A stretch of 64,000 nt of DNA from Prevotella sp. GTDB taxonomy: Bacteria > Bacteroidota > Bacteroidia > Bacteroidales > Bacteroidaceae. The DNA is taken from assembly GCA_017449675.1 (NCBI GenBank), contig JAFTFG010000008.1:1-64000 (forward strand), in the 5' to 3' direction. The notes under the pieces were generated by a model that was not told the origin of the DNA, made no database searches, and was given only the letters and a program-made list of their open reading frames with translations. Of the stretch, positions 35,596 through 45,837 are shown in pieces; position 1 is the stretch's first letter, and each line of letters opens with the position of its first letter. A program made the translations under genes and the position numbers.

Positions 35596-38500
35596 TTAAT
35601 AGATCACTTTCTTTCCGTTGCTGATATAAACACCCTTAGAGGGTTTGGTGACACGACGACCATTCAGGTCGTACATACCCTTTGGCTCGGATGTCTGGTC
35701 TGGGGTAATCTTCTCGATACCGGTAGGCACCCTCAGGGTAACCTCCACTTCATTGCCCCATTTGTCACTCAGTACGATATTAATGAGGGAGGTATTACCT
35801 ACATACATGATGGGATGGCGACCGGCAGGAATGGTGCGGCCTGCCATAGAGTAGGCCATCATCAGACTGGTGTCGCTATCCTTCTCTTTATAAGTCATAT
35901 ACTCCATACCCTCCAAGGCTTTGAGCGGGGTGAACTGAACTTGTTCAGGAGAGGTCAGGTGGAACTGGATACCACCCAGTTCTACAGGACTGTCGAGGTA
36001 GAGAATACCGTCTTCAACAATAAACTCAGCACTGTTCAGTGACTGTGCCATCTGTCTGGAACCTGTGTTGTTCAGAGCCAGATTGATGGTTCCTACCACA
36101 TCCAGGATATTGATGTGTTCATCACCGTTGATATCCGCAGCCTCGAAGATAAACGGCTGTGGGTTCTGGTTGGTGAGGTAGTCAATCAAGGTAACCACGT
36201 CGCTGACGGTGATCTTGTTATCACCGTTGGGATCACCCTTGGCAGAAGTCAACGGAGTGGCTGCTACGGTAAGTGACGGCTCAGAAGAGTCGAGGTTCGA
36301 GCGCAGAGAGCGGTAGAAGTAATAATAGGTGGTGCCAGGAGTCACATCGTAATCGGTGAAGGTCATCTCTGTTCCTTCTCCTTCTTCGATAATACCTTGG
36401 TTCACAAGGGTGGTGTCAGATGACGTACCATCCTCTTTCAGGATGTAACGATACATGTTATAGCCCATCACATCCTCTACTTCCTCAGGATCAACAGCAT
36501 CCCATGATAGTTTGACAAGTCCCATACCAGGTTCTGCCATGAAGCCTAAACTCTTGCTGCCTGCGGCACCGATAGGTACGTTGAAGCGGGCACGTTCTAC
36601 AGGGATGACGAAGTGCTCCAAGTCCTGGGCATCGGCCACATAGAAGCGGTTGATTCCATCGAAGGCACTCTTTGCCGTGATAGTGATTTCTGCGGAGTAA
36701 ACGGTACCTGCTTCATTCCAGGTGGGATTCTCGTTGATGAAGGTCTGTGTATAGGGAGGACGTACACCCATGGCCAGATAAGGCAGTATCGTCTTATCCA
36801 TCGGACGGTTGAAGTAGACATCCACCTTATGCGTACCAACACCCAGTGGTGGTATCTCATCATAGTTGTCCTGTGCATCGATACCGTCAACCAGTATCTT
36901 CCAGACGATACCATGTGCCTGTTCATTGGGTTGGGTCAGCATGTTCGTTAGGTTTACGGCAGCAAAGGAGTGATAGAGAACATCATTCGCCTCATTGTTA
37001 TAATCCATTACAGACAGACCTGCAATATCTTTTCTGGCAGTTCCTAGATAGGAGGGATAATCATAATACTCCACCTTCGGCTCTAAGTCTACGTTAGCGA
37101 TATTGGCATAACAGTTCAGATAGTTGGAAGAGTTACCATAGACATTACATGCATTGAGGTTTGACCATTTTGTTGCGAAGTTATACCAGGGACCCATGTT
37201 GTGTGGGCAATATTCCTTATAACTTGTGGTCAGGTTACCTACGATATTGGTGTTCTTGTGAGTGTTGCCGAATTCGTAACCGACTTCACCTGTATTATTG
37301 ATGATATTACATCTGGTAGTGGTGACACCCGTCATACCAAGGCAGCCCATGAAACAGTCTTGGAAGATGCAATCAGTGAATAATCCACCTGTGATGAGGT
37401 TGGGAGAATCTGTCGAGAGCATCTGGAACTGGCAGTATTCAAACCGACAATAACTGTTGAAAGCCATAGTGGGGACGATACCTTGACTGAGATCTCCTTT
37501 AGTAAAGATAATAGGTTGGTCTGGTGTACCGATGGCTCTGATGCGTCCTCGTTCTGAAACTTTGAGTAACGCATTGTCATGGAACTTGATGGTGGTACCA
37601 GCAGGAATCGTCAGGACAATACCATTAGGAATAGCCAGCGACTTGGTGACAATGTAATGCTTGCCTGCCACCAGTTCCTTACTCTCTCCCAGGATACCAC
37701 CGAGTTCCTCACCATTCTCCACCGTAATCATAAAGTCTTGACCAATGGTCTCACCAGTTCCGTTCTCACAGGTCGAGTTAATCCTCAGGCGGATATGGCG
37801 ACCATCCACACAATTCTCACTGATCTTGAAGCGGATGGGGTTCACGCTCTGTTCCTTGCCATAACTATGCAGGGTACGGCCGAAGTCCACATTATTCTCC
37901 AATACTTCGATAATCTCCGTATCTTCGTTCTCACTGGTGGTCAACGAGCACTTAATACCAACAGCCTCACCCCAAGAGTTGCGCATGATAGGGTAGAGTT
38001 CAATGATCTCACCTGCATCGAAGCGTCCGTCGCCATCACCGCCCTCTACGTCACTCATGACATAGTTTACCAGCATCAGTGAAGGCTTGCGGTCGGCATC
38101 CGTCAAATTATAGGCAGCCATCACGTCCATGACCCCTGACTCCGGATTGGCAGTGGCAATCAAATCACCAAAGAGCAGTTCCTTGCTGGAGTATTCTTTC
38201 GTCTCCAACAGGCGACTGATGGCTCCTGCTGCCAGAGGCGTGGCCATCGACGTACCATTCATGGACTTATAACGACCTCCTGGATAGGTACTCAGGATAT
38301 TCGTACCGGGAACCATCAACTCGTAGTTGTAGAGTTTCTCCTCGTCGAAGATGGCCAAATCGGTATAGATGGGACCGTCATCGTCCAAGTTACTGAAACA
38401 GGCTCGCCAGGGATTGGCTCTATAGGGGTCTGTTCCTTTGCCGCAATTACTATAACATGTTCCGTAATAGTCCTTACTGGCCTCTACGCCCAGTACGAAG

Positions 38501-39670
38501 GTAAAGGCACCAGGGTACATGGGCTTTGAACAGCAAGAGTGTCCGGGGTAGAGGCAGAGCCCGTCATTACCGGCTGCCGCTACAATCACACTGTAATGGT
38601 AAGCCTTGCCCAGTGCCAGTTCCTCGGCCATGGAGTAGCCATAACTACCCAGACTCATGGAGATGACATCTACCTCGTGGCTCATGGCATATTCGATACC
38701 ACGGATGATGGTACCTACATCGCCAGTACCATCACTCTGCAAGACGGTAACCGGCATGATAAGTGCATCGGGATTGGCTCCTACGACACCGATTCCATTA
38801 CCTTGTACGGCGGCTGCAATACCGGCACAGTGGGTTCCATGTCCGTTCCAGTCACCCAGACGGCCTGTCTGGTTCACACAGTCCCATCCATGCAGGTCGT
38901 CCAGATAACCGTTCTGGTCATCGTCCGCACCTTCTACACCGTTGGCCTCTTTCTCATTGGTCCAGATATTGGCTTCCAGATCGGGGTGAGCGATATCAAC
39001 ACCGGTATCAAGGATCGCAATGACTGGACGATGGCCTAGTACATTCTGGGTCGAGGTGGCCCAGAATTCTGGCAGTTTGATGACTGCAGGTCCCCACTGC
39101 TGTGAATACATCGGATCGTTGGGAGTGAATGTTGCGGGAGGCGTTGCCGTCCTGCGGCTCTGCTGAACAGCCGGTGTGGGGGGGGGCAAGACTGCCTAAG
39201 GCATATACCACATAGTTGGGTTCTGCAAACTCCACCTCGTCCAGTTGCTTGAAAGCGTTTACAGCCTCACGGACACCAACGGCGTTCTCTGCGTCATATT
39301 CTACCAGATACAATTTCGACAGGTCACGATCCTCGATTGGTTTGCCATTGGCATAGCGTACACGAGAGGAATTCTGTACCTTGATCTTACCGGCTACAGG
39401 CATCAACTGTTCCATATTAGTGACTCCCAGTTGATTAATAATGCTCTGTACGCGTGAGGAACTGGCTCTCACTCGTCCGGAAGCACTCCGGAGGCTAATA
39501 GAACTGTCATCCTTGAACTTCACTAGAACCTGACCGGCACGGAAAGGTTTGTTGACGGTGTCCAGTTTGACGACATCGTAGTCCTCGGTGCCATGTGATA
39601 CATGAGCGGACATGGACATAGTACCTGCAAACAGCAGTGCCATTGCCAATAGGTAATGATTTGCTTTCAT
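35596..39670 (-). CDS. S8 subtilisin-like protease with dockerin, cohesin-like domain and T9SS tail; frameshifted at a C9 tract
   Basis: The gene starts at 39670 (MKANHYLLAM, signal peptide) and encodes a fervidolysin/I9-like propeptide (GQVLVKFKDD to EFAEPNYVVYAL). Frame is lost at nine C (plus-strand G run 39178-39186). With C9 the first frame runs on to a stop at 39008, giving a ~220-residue propeptide-only product; with C8 it joins the downstream 1197-codon frame. Numbering that part from its first codon: Asp61 (ILDTG), His117 (NGHGTH), Asn208 (AGND) and Ser314 (NGTSMATP), so the triad is intact. Then come a beta-helix-like region (about 505-700), a fibronectin-III-like segment (880-980), a dockerin (985-1040), a cohesin-like domain (about 1050-1150) and a type IX tail ending GVYISNGKKVIY. 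Upstream TTG as a second start is unlikely since it would lack a signal peptide. Sequencing error is the main alternative. Confidence 0.82.
39178..39186 (-). repeat. Poly-C (C9) tract at the S8 frameshift
   Basis: Nine G on the plus strand, i.e. nine C in the coding strand, between the propeptide codons (GSLA) and the catalytic-domain codons (TPAVQQ). Counting codons, C8 or C11 restores one open frame and C9 does not. It lies in a linker, where Pro-number variation would be tolerated. Confidence 0.85.
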
Positions 39671-39751
39671 AGCGATATTTCTTATTTGGTTAGTATCAAT
39701 TTCACGCAGGGGCGAAGCCTTGCTGAGGGGAAGACATACTCTCCCCGTCTG

Positions 39752-39782
39752 CAAAGATATGCTTTTTATTTGAAATGACCAA
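39752..39782 (-). promoter_or_regulatory. Promoter of the S8/scaffoldin/BspA operon
   Basis: Minus strand TATCTTTG at 39752-39759 and TTG at 39780-39782 with a 20-nt spacer, an ideal match. The ATG at 39670 lies 81 nt downstream. No other full -33/-7 match was noticed ahead of the three following genes, so the ~15-kb operon probably depends on it. Confidence 0.75.
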
Positions 39783-39801
39783 GAAATTGTCCTATTTTCT
39801 T

Positions 39802-42800
39802 CTATCTCTGGTAATCGGCAATCAGTTTTGCAAACAATGGATTGGCAGAAAGCACTTGTACATTACCTGTCATGAGCAACTGTTTTCTCGCCCTCGTCAT
39901 GGCGACATTCAGTTTACGGTCAATGGTCTTACCGTCTTCCTCAAAACAGTTGGCAGTCAGGAAATCGAGTTGATAGGGTTGTTGGATGGTGAAACTATAG
40001 ATGATGACATCACGCTGAGAGCCTTGGTAGCGTTCCACCGTGTCGATAGAGATGTCCAGGAGAACGGGGATGTTTAATCGTTCTATCTCCCTGCGTATCA
40101 TCGCAATCTGATTGCGATAAGGGACAATGACTCCCACCGTTTTGTCGGCATCAAAGCGGTCGCCATACTGTCGGTAGATACGGCGTAACAGGTCGGCAAC
40201 GATGCCGGCCTCACTGCTGTTCACCTTGTCGCTGATGCCGATGGTGTGGCAGGGCTCTGAGGGAAAGAAGATGACCCGTCGCTGTTTCAATAGGTCGTCT
40301 AACGTATCCTCTGAGGGTTGTAGGTAGTTGAGTTGTTCTTCTTCCTGGTGGGGTAACGGAACCGGTTGTAACTGTTCATGGGCATAGAACATCCTATTGG
40401 GGAAGGCAGCGATGTCGGGGTGCATGCGTCCCTGTCGCTGAAGGATGGCGGTAAAAGTAGTGCGCTTTGCTTTTCGCTCGTTTTGTAACAGACGTTCAAA
40501 CAACGAAAGTCTGCATTCGGAGAGCGACGGGATATCGTCAGGCTGTTGCACTACCGCAGGCAGTTGTTTATGGTCGCCAATCAAGATGAAACGGTCAATC
40601 TTAGAGGAGGCCAGTAGTCCGATGATATGGGGCTCCAGGATTTGTGAGGCCTCATCGATGACGCATAAAGAGAAATGTTGGAGTTCAAAGAGATAGGGGC
40701 GTGACTGCATCGTGGAGGTCGTACCTACCATCACCCTTGTGTTTTTCAATTGTTGGCGAACAGTTTCCAAACGGGGATGCCGACAGATTTCCTTGTCGGG
40801 GAGATGCGAGGTATAGCGGGGGGCACAGGAGGTCTCTGTCCCCAAACGGGTATAGTCAATACCTGCTTCCTCCAGCATCCCGCAAATCTCATCCACAGCA
40901 CGGTTGGTATAGGCCATCAACAATACATGCGAGGTTGTCTCTTGTAGTTCCTCTTCCACTAGAAATCTTAAGGCCATGGATGTCTTACCTGTTCCTGGTG
41001 GACCTTGCAGCAGGAAATAGTCCCGTGCCTGTTTGGTCTTCAGAAGGATATCGTCATAGAAAGGATGATAACTTCGGGAGAGTTGGAGGGAAGTGTCACA
41101 TCGAGGAACTCGTTGTCCCAGTAACAAGGCCCGACGGTCAGGGTCGGCGGCACAAAAAGCATGTATCGAACGGATGGCGGAGGTCGTACCCATATCAGAA
41201 GCGGAGGGCTCAACGGCATAAGTGGTATCCTCAAATACCTCAGGGTTCTGCTGTCCGTCATTCAGTCGGATGGTAATCTCGTGATCTGTCAGTCGTTCAA
41301 TGACACCTTTGTATAAGATAGCCCCACAGATTGACGGCTCGTCCTCATAGGCATAGAGGTATACCATGTCATTCCGGCGGAAGTTAGGAAGGAAGTCATC
41401 TCCCCTATCGGGAATTGATAAGATCAAACGATCATAGCCACTATAGTCAGATGACTGTTCTTTATGAATGATACGCAGTCCTAAGAAGATACTGCCGGTA
41501 TCACGCTTCTGCGTCAGCGGCATATTCCATAGGTTGGCCACAGCGCCACCCTGTCCTTCCTGTGTTCCTACTTTCTGTGCCAGTTGCTCACGATAGACAA
41601 ATGTCAGCATTCGCTCCACATAGGTATGTTCCTTTTCTGACAGGTTGTTGAGAGGAGCCAGTATCTGTTCTGTCTGAGGCCGTATGAAACGTTCGAAGAG
41701 CGGTGACTGGACATGACGTTCGTTGAGACTGTCTGCTCTTAGTTGTTCTTTGATACTGTCGAAGCCATAGCGGGCAATCTGTATCTCCTGCGCCACGATA
41801 CGGTTACGCAGTCGGATGGCCTCATGGAAAAGTTTTTGATAGTAGTTGACGACCAACAATCCTTGTTTGGCGGGATAGCGGGAATAGAGCAGACGGATAT
41901 CCACACGGTCGACAGCAAGGTGGAAGTTATGGCGCAGGATACCGAAATAGAGTAGTAACTGCACATAATGGGACTCTGCATAGAGATGAGAGGCCTGTGG
42001 GGTAGGACAGGCAGAAGAGCGTTCGATACTCCAGTTCTTACCTGATTTCTGCTCCACCAGGAGTCTCTTGTCACTCGTCATCAGGTCGACACGTCCCTGT
42101 AGTCCCAGTGCCTCACATACGAAAGAAGGTTCGAGAAGAGGTTTGATGTCTGAGGTCTGACGACTGATGTCTAATAGTTGGACTACCGCTTCTTTGATAT
42201 TTGCTACCTGTCGGTAGGCCTCCTCCTTGAATGCCTGTGGGTTGAATTCCGTGCAAGTACAGAACTGGAGTGCTTGTTCCCTAAAGGTGTTACGTATCGT
42301 CGTGATTGGTGTATAGTCCGACTGGTTGATAATATCGTCCAAGGCAGCACCTGCAAAGTTTCCCAATAAGATGGGTTGTGTGTTGGCTACGGGTTTCAGC
42401 CGCCCTAAGGTGTATGCTATCGGATGATGGCCGTAGTCAGAGAAACAAGCAGCCAGGGAGGAGATATCCAAAAGGAAGTCTGGTTCTACCACAACGAGTT
42501 TAGGACGGACGGTCTGTCCCTCACGATGGCAGTCAAGCAGATTGAGTTGCATCCCTTCTGTCAACAGGGGGCGCAGGGTCTCATCCTCTGTCTCGATGCA
42601 CACGTTCCCCTCATCTGTCGTGGCGTAGATATACTCCTCGTCCCAATAGGCTACAACACAGTGGAGGTAACGCTGGTTGACAGGCAGGGTAAGACTGGTA
42701 GGTCGTCCAATGGTGGGGATGTGTGTGACCAGTTCATGGGGGATGTCTTCTTGGAAGACGGCAGAGATGAAAAGTGCTAAGGCACGTACATCATAACGTA

Positions 42801-43062
42801 GGTCCTGGCGTGTCAGTATGTGGTCTTTCCTATTAGAATGCCGTCGCATGGCCTGGATGGCGATACGGTCAGCCACCCCGATACCGGCCTGTTTACACAG
42901 ATAGTCTGTCTGTGCCATGAGGTTGCCAAACCCTTGACCGCTTCCTTTTAGCGCTTCCGCACAGGCCAGTACCAGTGTTTCATGCATATAGCGTAGTACG
43001 GTCGGCGAAGGCTCTGCCTTCACCAGTTCCACGCAGCGGTCGAAGAGTTCATGAACCCTCAT
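39802..43062 (-). CDS. Dna2-like nuclease-helicase
   Basis: A 1086-residue protein joining a Cas4/RecB-type PD-(D/E)xK nuclease with a superfamily 1 helicase. In the nuclease region the motif is Asp326 (GRVDLM) and Glu337/Lys339 (LLVEQKSGK). The helicase Walker A is GPPGTGKT at 687-694, the Walker B/DEAx motif VIDEAS at 801-806, then GDHKQLPAV. Near the C-terminus are DTVERYQGSQRDV and the arginine-rich NVAMTRARKQLL. This is the Dna2-like layout. The iron-sulfur cysteine set of eukaryotic Dna2 is not fully visible. It is the last gene of an operon, starting 6 nt after the DUF3108 stop, among envelope genes with no evident DNA-repair partner. It acts on DNA in the cytoplasm; biological role unknown. 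Confidence 0.8.
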   Translation of the reverse strand: MRVHELFDRCVELVKAEPSPTVLRYMHETLVLACAEALKGSGQGFGNLMAQTDYLCKQAGIGVADRIAIQAMRRHSNRKDHILTRQDLRYDVRALALFISAVFQEDIPHELVTHIPTIGRPTSLTLPVNQRYLHCVVAYWDEEYIYATTDEGNVCIETEDETLRPLLTEGMQLNLLDCHREGQTVRPKLVVVEPDFLLDISSLAACFSDYGHHPIAYTLGRLKPVANTQPILLGNFAGAALDDIINQSDYTPITTIRNTFREQALQFCTCTEFNPQAFKEEAYRQVANIKEAVVQLLDISRQTSDIKPLLEPSFVCEALGLQGRVDLMTSDKRLLVEQKSGKNWSIERSSACPTPQASHLYAESHYVQLLLYFGILRHNFHLAVDRVDIRLLYSRYPAKQGLLVVNYYQKLFHEAIRLRNRIVAQEIQIARYGFDSIKEQLRADSLNERHVQSPLFERFIRPQTEQILAPLNNLSEKEHTYVERMLTFVYREQLAQKVGTQEGQGGAVANLWNMPLTQKRDTGSIFLGLRIIHKEQSSDYSGYDRLILSIPDRGDDFLPNFRRNDMVYLYAYEDEPSICGAILYKGVIERLTDHEITIRLNDGQQNPEVFEDTTYAVEPSASDMGTTSAIRSIHAFCAADPDRRALLLGQRVPRCDTSLQLSRSYHPFYDDILLKTKQARDYFLLQGPPGTGKTSMALRFLVEEELQETTSHVLLMAYTNRAVDEICGMLEEAGIDYTRLGTETSCAPRYTSHLPDKEICRHPRLETVRQQLKNTRVMVGTTSTMQSRPYLFELQHFSLCVIDEASQILEPHIIGLLASSKIDRFILIGDHKQLPAVVQQPDDIPSLSECRLSLFERLLQNERKAKRTTFTAILQRQGRMHPDIAAFPNRMFYAHEQLQPVPLPHQEEEQLNYLQPSEDTLDDLLKQRRVIFFPSEPCHTIGISDKVNSSEAGIVADLLRRIYRQYGDRFDADKTVGVIVPYRNQIAMIRREIERLNIPVLLDISIDTVERYQGSQRDVIIYSFTIQQPYQLDFLTANCFEEDGKTIDRKLNVAMTRARKQLLMTGNVQVLSANPLFAKLIADYQR

Positions 43063-43068
43063 GAGCCC

Positions 43069-43875
43069 CTATTCTACTTTCGATTCCAGTTCGTTGCGGA
43101 TCCCCTTCATACCTGTCAGATAACACTTGGCCGAGCCAAAGGAGAGGAAGAGGTCAAGACGGACAGGCAGGTGGTTTTTGTCGTCTGTAATAAAAAAGCG
43201 GATCAGTTCCTTGTTCTTTCCATCCTCACGTTCTATGAATGAGAAGACAAGACAGCGGAATTTCATATTACTGTTACGCATTTTGATCGTCGTCTTACCA
43301 GTATATTTCAACCAGGAGTTAGTGAGGTGGCGGGCATCACTGATAGGCATGGGGATATTCTCACCCACCTTCATCTTCGAGGCATCGAAGTTACGAGCAC
43401 GGAGGAAGATACTCATCATGTCATAGATACAGTCTTTGTATTCCGCGTCTTTCCAGTGTACGTCACCGTCATGGTCGATACGATGCATCTTCAGATGACA
43501 GTTACCGTTAGGATAGGTATACCACAACTCATCCACATAGTAACGCTTACCTTCCCGGGCTCCCTTACGGAAATAGAGGGGGGCGATATTCAAGTCGGTA
43601 TAGCATAACAGGGTGTCACGCATCACGAAATAGTTGTCAAGTTTGCTGTTACCACGGGTGATCAGACTACTGCGGAAAGCAGGTTTTCCGTTGCGGGTCG
43701 ACTGAACGGTAGACATGGAGGCCGTACCCACCTTCATCCAGACAAACTTCCAGTTGAAATATAGGTCGTAGGAGAGATATTCCCCAGACTTGAATGCTGT
43801 ATTCTCGATGCCGCACTGGGCATGGGCCGTCATCAGACTACATGAGGCGATGAGGATAAATAACAGTCGTTTCAT
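43069..43875 (-). CDS. DUF3108 domain exported protein
   Basis: A 268-residue protein with signal peptide MKRLLFILIASCSLMTAHAQ, followed by the DUF3108 pattern FKSGEYLSYDLYFNWKFVWMKVGTA in pieces: GEYLSYDLYF, KVGTASM, TDLNIAPLYFRKGA and PVRLDLFLSFGSAKCYL. DUF3108 proteins are predicted periplasmic or outer-membrane-associated beta-rich proteins of unknown function. It sits 9 nt after the Ig-like lipoprotein stop codon and 6 nt before the helicase start, in one operon. Confidence 0.82.
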   Translation of the reverse strand: MKRLLFILIASCSLMTAHAQCGIENTAFKSGEYLSYDLYFNWKFVWMKVGTASMSTVQSTRNGKPAFRSSLITRGNSKLDNYFVMRDTLLCYTDLNIAPLYFRKGAREGKRYYVDELWYTYPNGNCHLKMHRIDHDGDVHWKDAEYKDCIYDMMSIFLRARNFDASKMKVGENIPMPISDARHLTNSWLKYTGKTTIKMRNSNMKFRCLVFSFIEREDGKNKELIRFFITDDKNHLPVRLDLFLSFGSAKCYLTGMKGIRNELESKVE

Positions 43876-43884
43876 CGTTCTATT

Positions 43885-45837
43885 CTATTTGATCACTGAT
43901 TCTTTCTTAATATACTCAATACCCAATTGACGGGCTCGCTCCGCATTACGGTTGCGTAGTTTCTGTTGTTCCTTGTCAGGTTTCTGCTTCGTGATAGCAT
44001 CCGGTTTCTGTTGGGTGCGTGGCATACCTGTCAGGCTCCAGGGGAGGGTAATGTCAAACTTGGCCTTACACTCAATACTTCTGGGATAGTAATATACCTC
44101 CTCAGCCTGTAGGTCATCGTCATAACTGCCGGTATCCCATTTCCCATTTCCGTTACGGTCGACAAAGGCACGTACATAATAGGTGCCTGGTGAGAGGTAG
44201 AAGAACTCGGCATTACCATTTTCCACCCTAACTTGTTTGATGGGGAGGTCACTCCTGTCCAACAGTTCCACGACCACTGTGGTGTCATTGATTCCGCTGA
44301 GTTGTAGGAGGAGGGTGGCATATTCGTCCATCGAACGCACCTTGATACCTTGTTTATACGACTTCGAGGCCAGTCCATAGATATCGACAAAAGCCGCCGA
44401 GTCGATTTCCAAACTATATTCTGTATCGGGCTGCCACTCTGCGATAAACTCATACGTTCGAAGCATCGAGTCTTTCTGATGGAAGTCGAAGGGGGTGTTA
44501 TACCATAGGGAGTCGATCTTCGTATAGAGATGGATTGCTGTCGTATCACAGTGTGTCAAGGGCGACGGCATCACAAAGGTCGTCAGATAGTCGGGATCCA
44601 TCTGTTGCTTGACATTATAGTTCACCTGTAGGGGTTTAGGTGGCATGATGCTGTCATACTCCTCTCCCTGTTTCTTTAGTTTTTCCTGTTTCTTCTCCCA
44701 TTCCTCCATCTCCTTCTTCAGGTCCTTTTGCCGTTTCTCATAACTTCTCTTGGCCAGGACATCGACGGTATCCACTTGTGTATACAGGATTCCTGCTGTG
44801 TCCGTCATCAGGTAACTCAGTTCCATGCGCAACGTGTCCTGGTTGATGAGTGTCGTGTCACGTAACCAATAGGTCAGTGTGTCTTTCTTGGCACTGGCTT
44901 CCAGGATAAAGGCTTCCTCTTCATTGAAATTCAGTCCTCGTATTTGGGGCAGTTGCGGATGACCATAACTGAAATAGAGCGTAAAGCGGTTGGGCTCCGA
45001 GCGCTCCGGCTGCTTCAGCAGATAACGCTCTGTCTGTATCTCCTGGAAGGCCAACAGTACAATATCGTCAGGATAGAAATGGGTATAGGGTACCTGTATG
45101 ATATTGTCAATATGCAGCGTGTCTTTCCAGATTGTATCTTGTCGGATATCGGGTTTTGAAGAGGGCTGATACGTCTGATGTGAGAAAGCGATCATCTCGC
45201 TCTTCTGGTTGAAGAGATAGTTGCCATCGACATCCTGAAGGGCATAGACACGATACTCACCGGGAGCAACGCCCTTGATGACGAAGCGGCCCCGTCCGTC
45301 CGTCCTTGACACACGGAGTAGCGGCTTCTTCCTGAATGCGGAGTCACTCAGGTCATCATACAGTCCTACTAAGATACCCTTGACGGGTTCTAGGTTAGAG
45401 GCATCCAGTACGTTACCGGCAACCTCGAAGGTGTCTATCTGCTCTCCTGTCGAGAAAGTAAAGGTGTAGTTGCCCAGGGGATTTCCTTCATTATTATCGC
45501 TGATGGCATCACTGAAGTCGATGGTATAGGTCATATTAGGCTTCAAACTATCTTTCAACTCCACCACGATCTTCTTACCAGCCTCCTTGATCTCAGGCAT
45601 CTCCAATTGTGGCGGTGACACAATGACCTTCTGGGTGGCATCGGTCAATTTGATATACTCATCAAACTGAATGGTCACCTTCTTGGTCGTTACTCCGGTG
45701 GCACCATCCGCCGGGGTAGAGCCAAGGATTCGTGGCGGGTCGTCGTCATACCATCCTCCGTCAGGCTGTCCCATACGGGCACATCCTATAGCCAATAGCC
45801 AACAGCCAACAACCAACAGCCAAAAATACTTCCTCAT
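43885..45837 (-). CDS. Large Ig-like domain lipoprotein
   Basis: A 650-residue predicted lipoprotein. The lipobox LAIGC places the lipid cysteine at residue 19. Residues about 33-130 are a Big_5/SbsA-type Ig-like domain (PRILGSTPADGATGVTTKKV, TYTIDFSDAI, NYTFTFSTG). A carboxypeptidase-regulatory-type domain follows at about 138-225 (GNVLDASNLEPVKGI, YRVYALQDVDGNYLF). A Lys/Glu-rich coiled segment lies near 370-395. The C-terminal part repeats the regulatory motif (YYVRAFVDRNGNGKWD) and ends in a basic, Gln-rich tail. This matches widespread Bacteroidota lipoproteins of unknown function. The start overlaps the GH3 gene by 4 nt (ATGA). The signal peptide is encoded by a 7-nt tandem repeat. Confidence 0.8.
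   Translation of the reverse strand: MRKYFWLLVVGCWLLAIGCARMGQPDGGWYDDDPPRILGSTPADGATGVTTKKVTIQFDEYIKLTDATQKVIVSPPQLEMPEIKEAGKKIVVELKDSLKPNMTYTIDFSDAISDNNEGNPLGNYTFTFSTGEQIDTFEVAGNVLDASNLEPVKGILVGLYDDLSDSAFRKKPLLRVSRTDGRGRFVIKGVAPGEYRVYALQDVDGNYLFNQKSEMIAFSHQTYQPSSKPDIRQDTIWKDTLHIDNIIQVPYTHFYPDDIVLLAFQEIQTERYLLKQPERSEPNRFTLYFSYGHPQLPQIRGLNFNEEEAFILEASAKKDTLTYWLRDTTLINQDTLRMELSYLMTDTAGILYTQVDTVDVLAKRSYEKRQKDLKKEMEEWEKKQEKLKKQGEEYDSIMPPKPLQVNYNVKQQMDPDYLTTFVMPSPLTHCDTTAIHLYTKIDSLWYNTPFDFHQKDSMLRTYEFIAEWQPDTEYSLEIDSAAFVDIYGLASKSYKQGIKVRSMDEYATLLLQLSGINDTTVVVELLDRSDLPIKQVRVENGNAEFFYLSPGTYYVRAFVDRNGNGKWDTGSYDDDLQAEEVYYYPRSIECKAKFDITLPWSLTGMPRTQQKPDAITKQKPDKEQQKLRNRNAERARQLGIEYIKKESVIK
45791..45825 (-). 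repeat. Five tandem 7-nt repeats in a lipoprotein signal peptide
   Basis: On the plus strand GCCAATA, GCCAACA, GCCAACA, ACCAACA, GCCAAAA in direct succession. They encode the hydrophobic WLLVVGCWLLAIG part of the signal. Gain or loss of one unit would shift the reading frame. Confidence 0.85.

Noticed and set aside
35596-39189. S8 catalytic frame starting at a TTG (39189) as an independent protein
   Set aside because: It would begin with the translated C tract and lack a signal peptide and propeptide, which are encoded just upstream in the other frame. A frameshift at the tract explains the data better.
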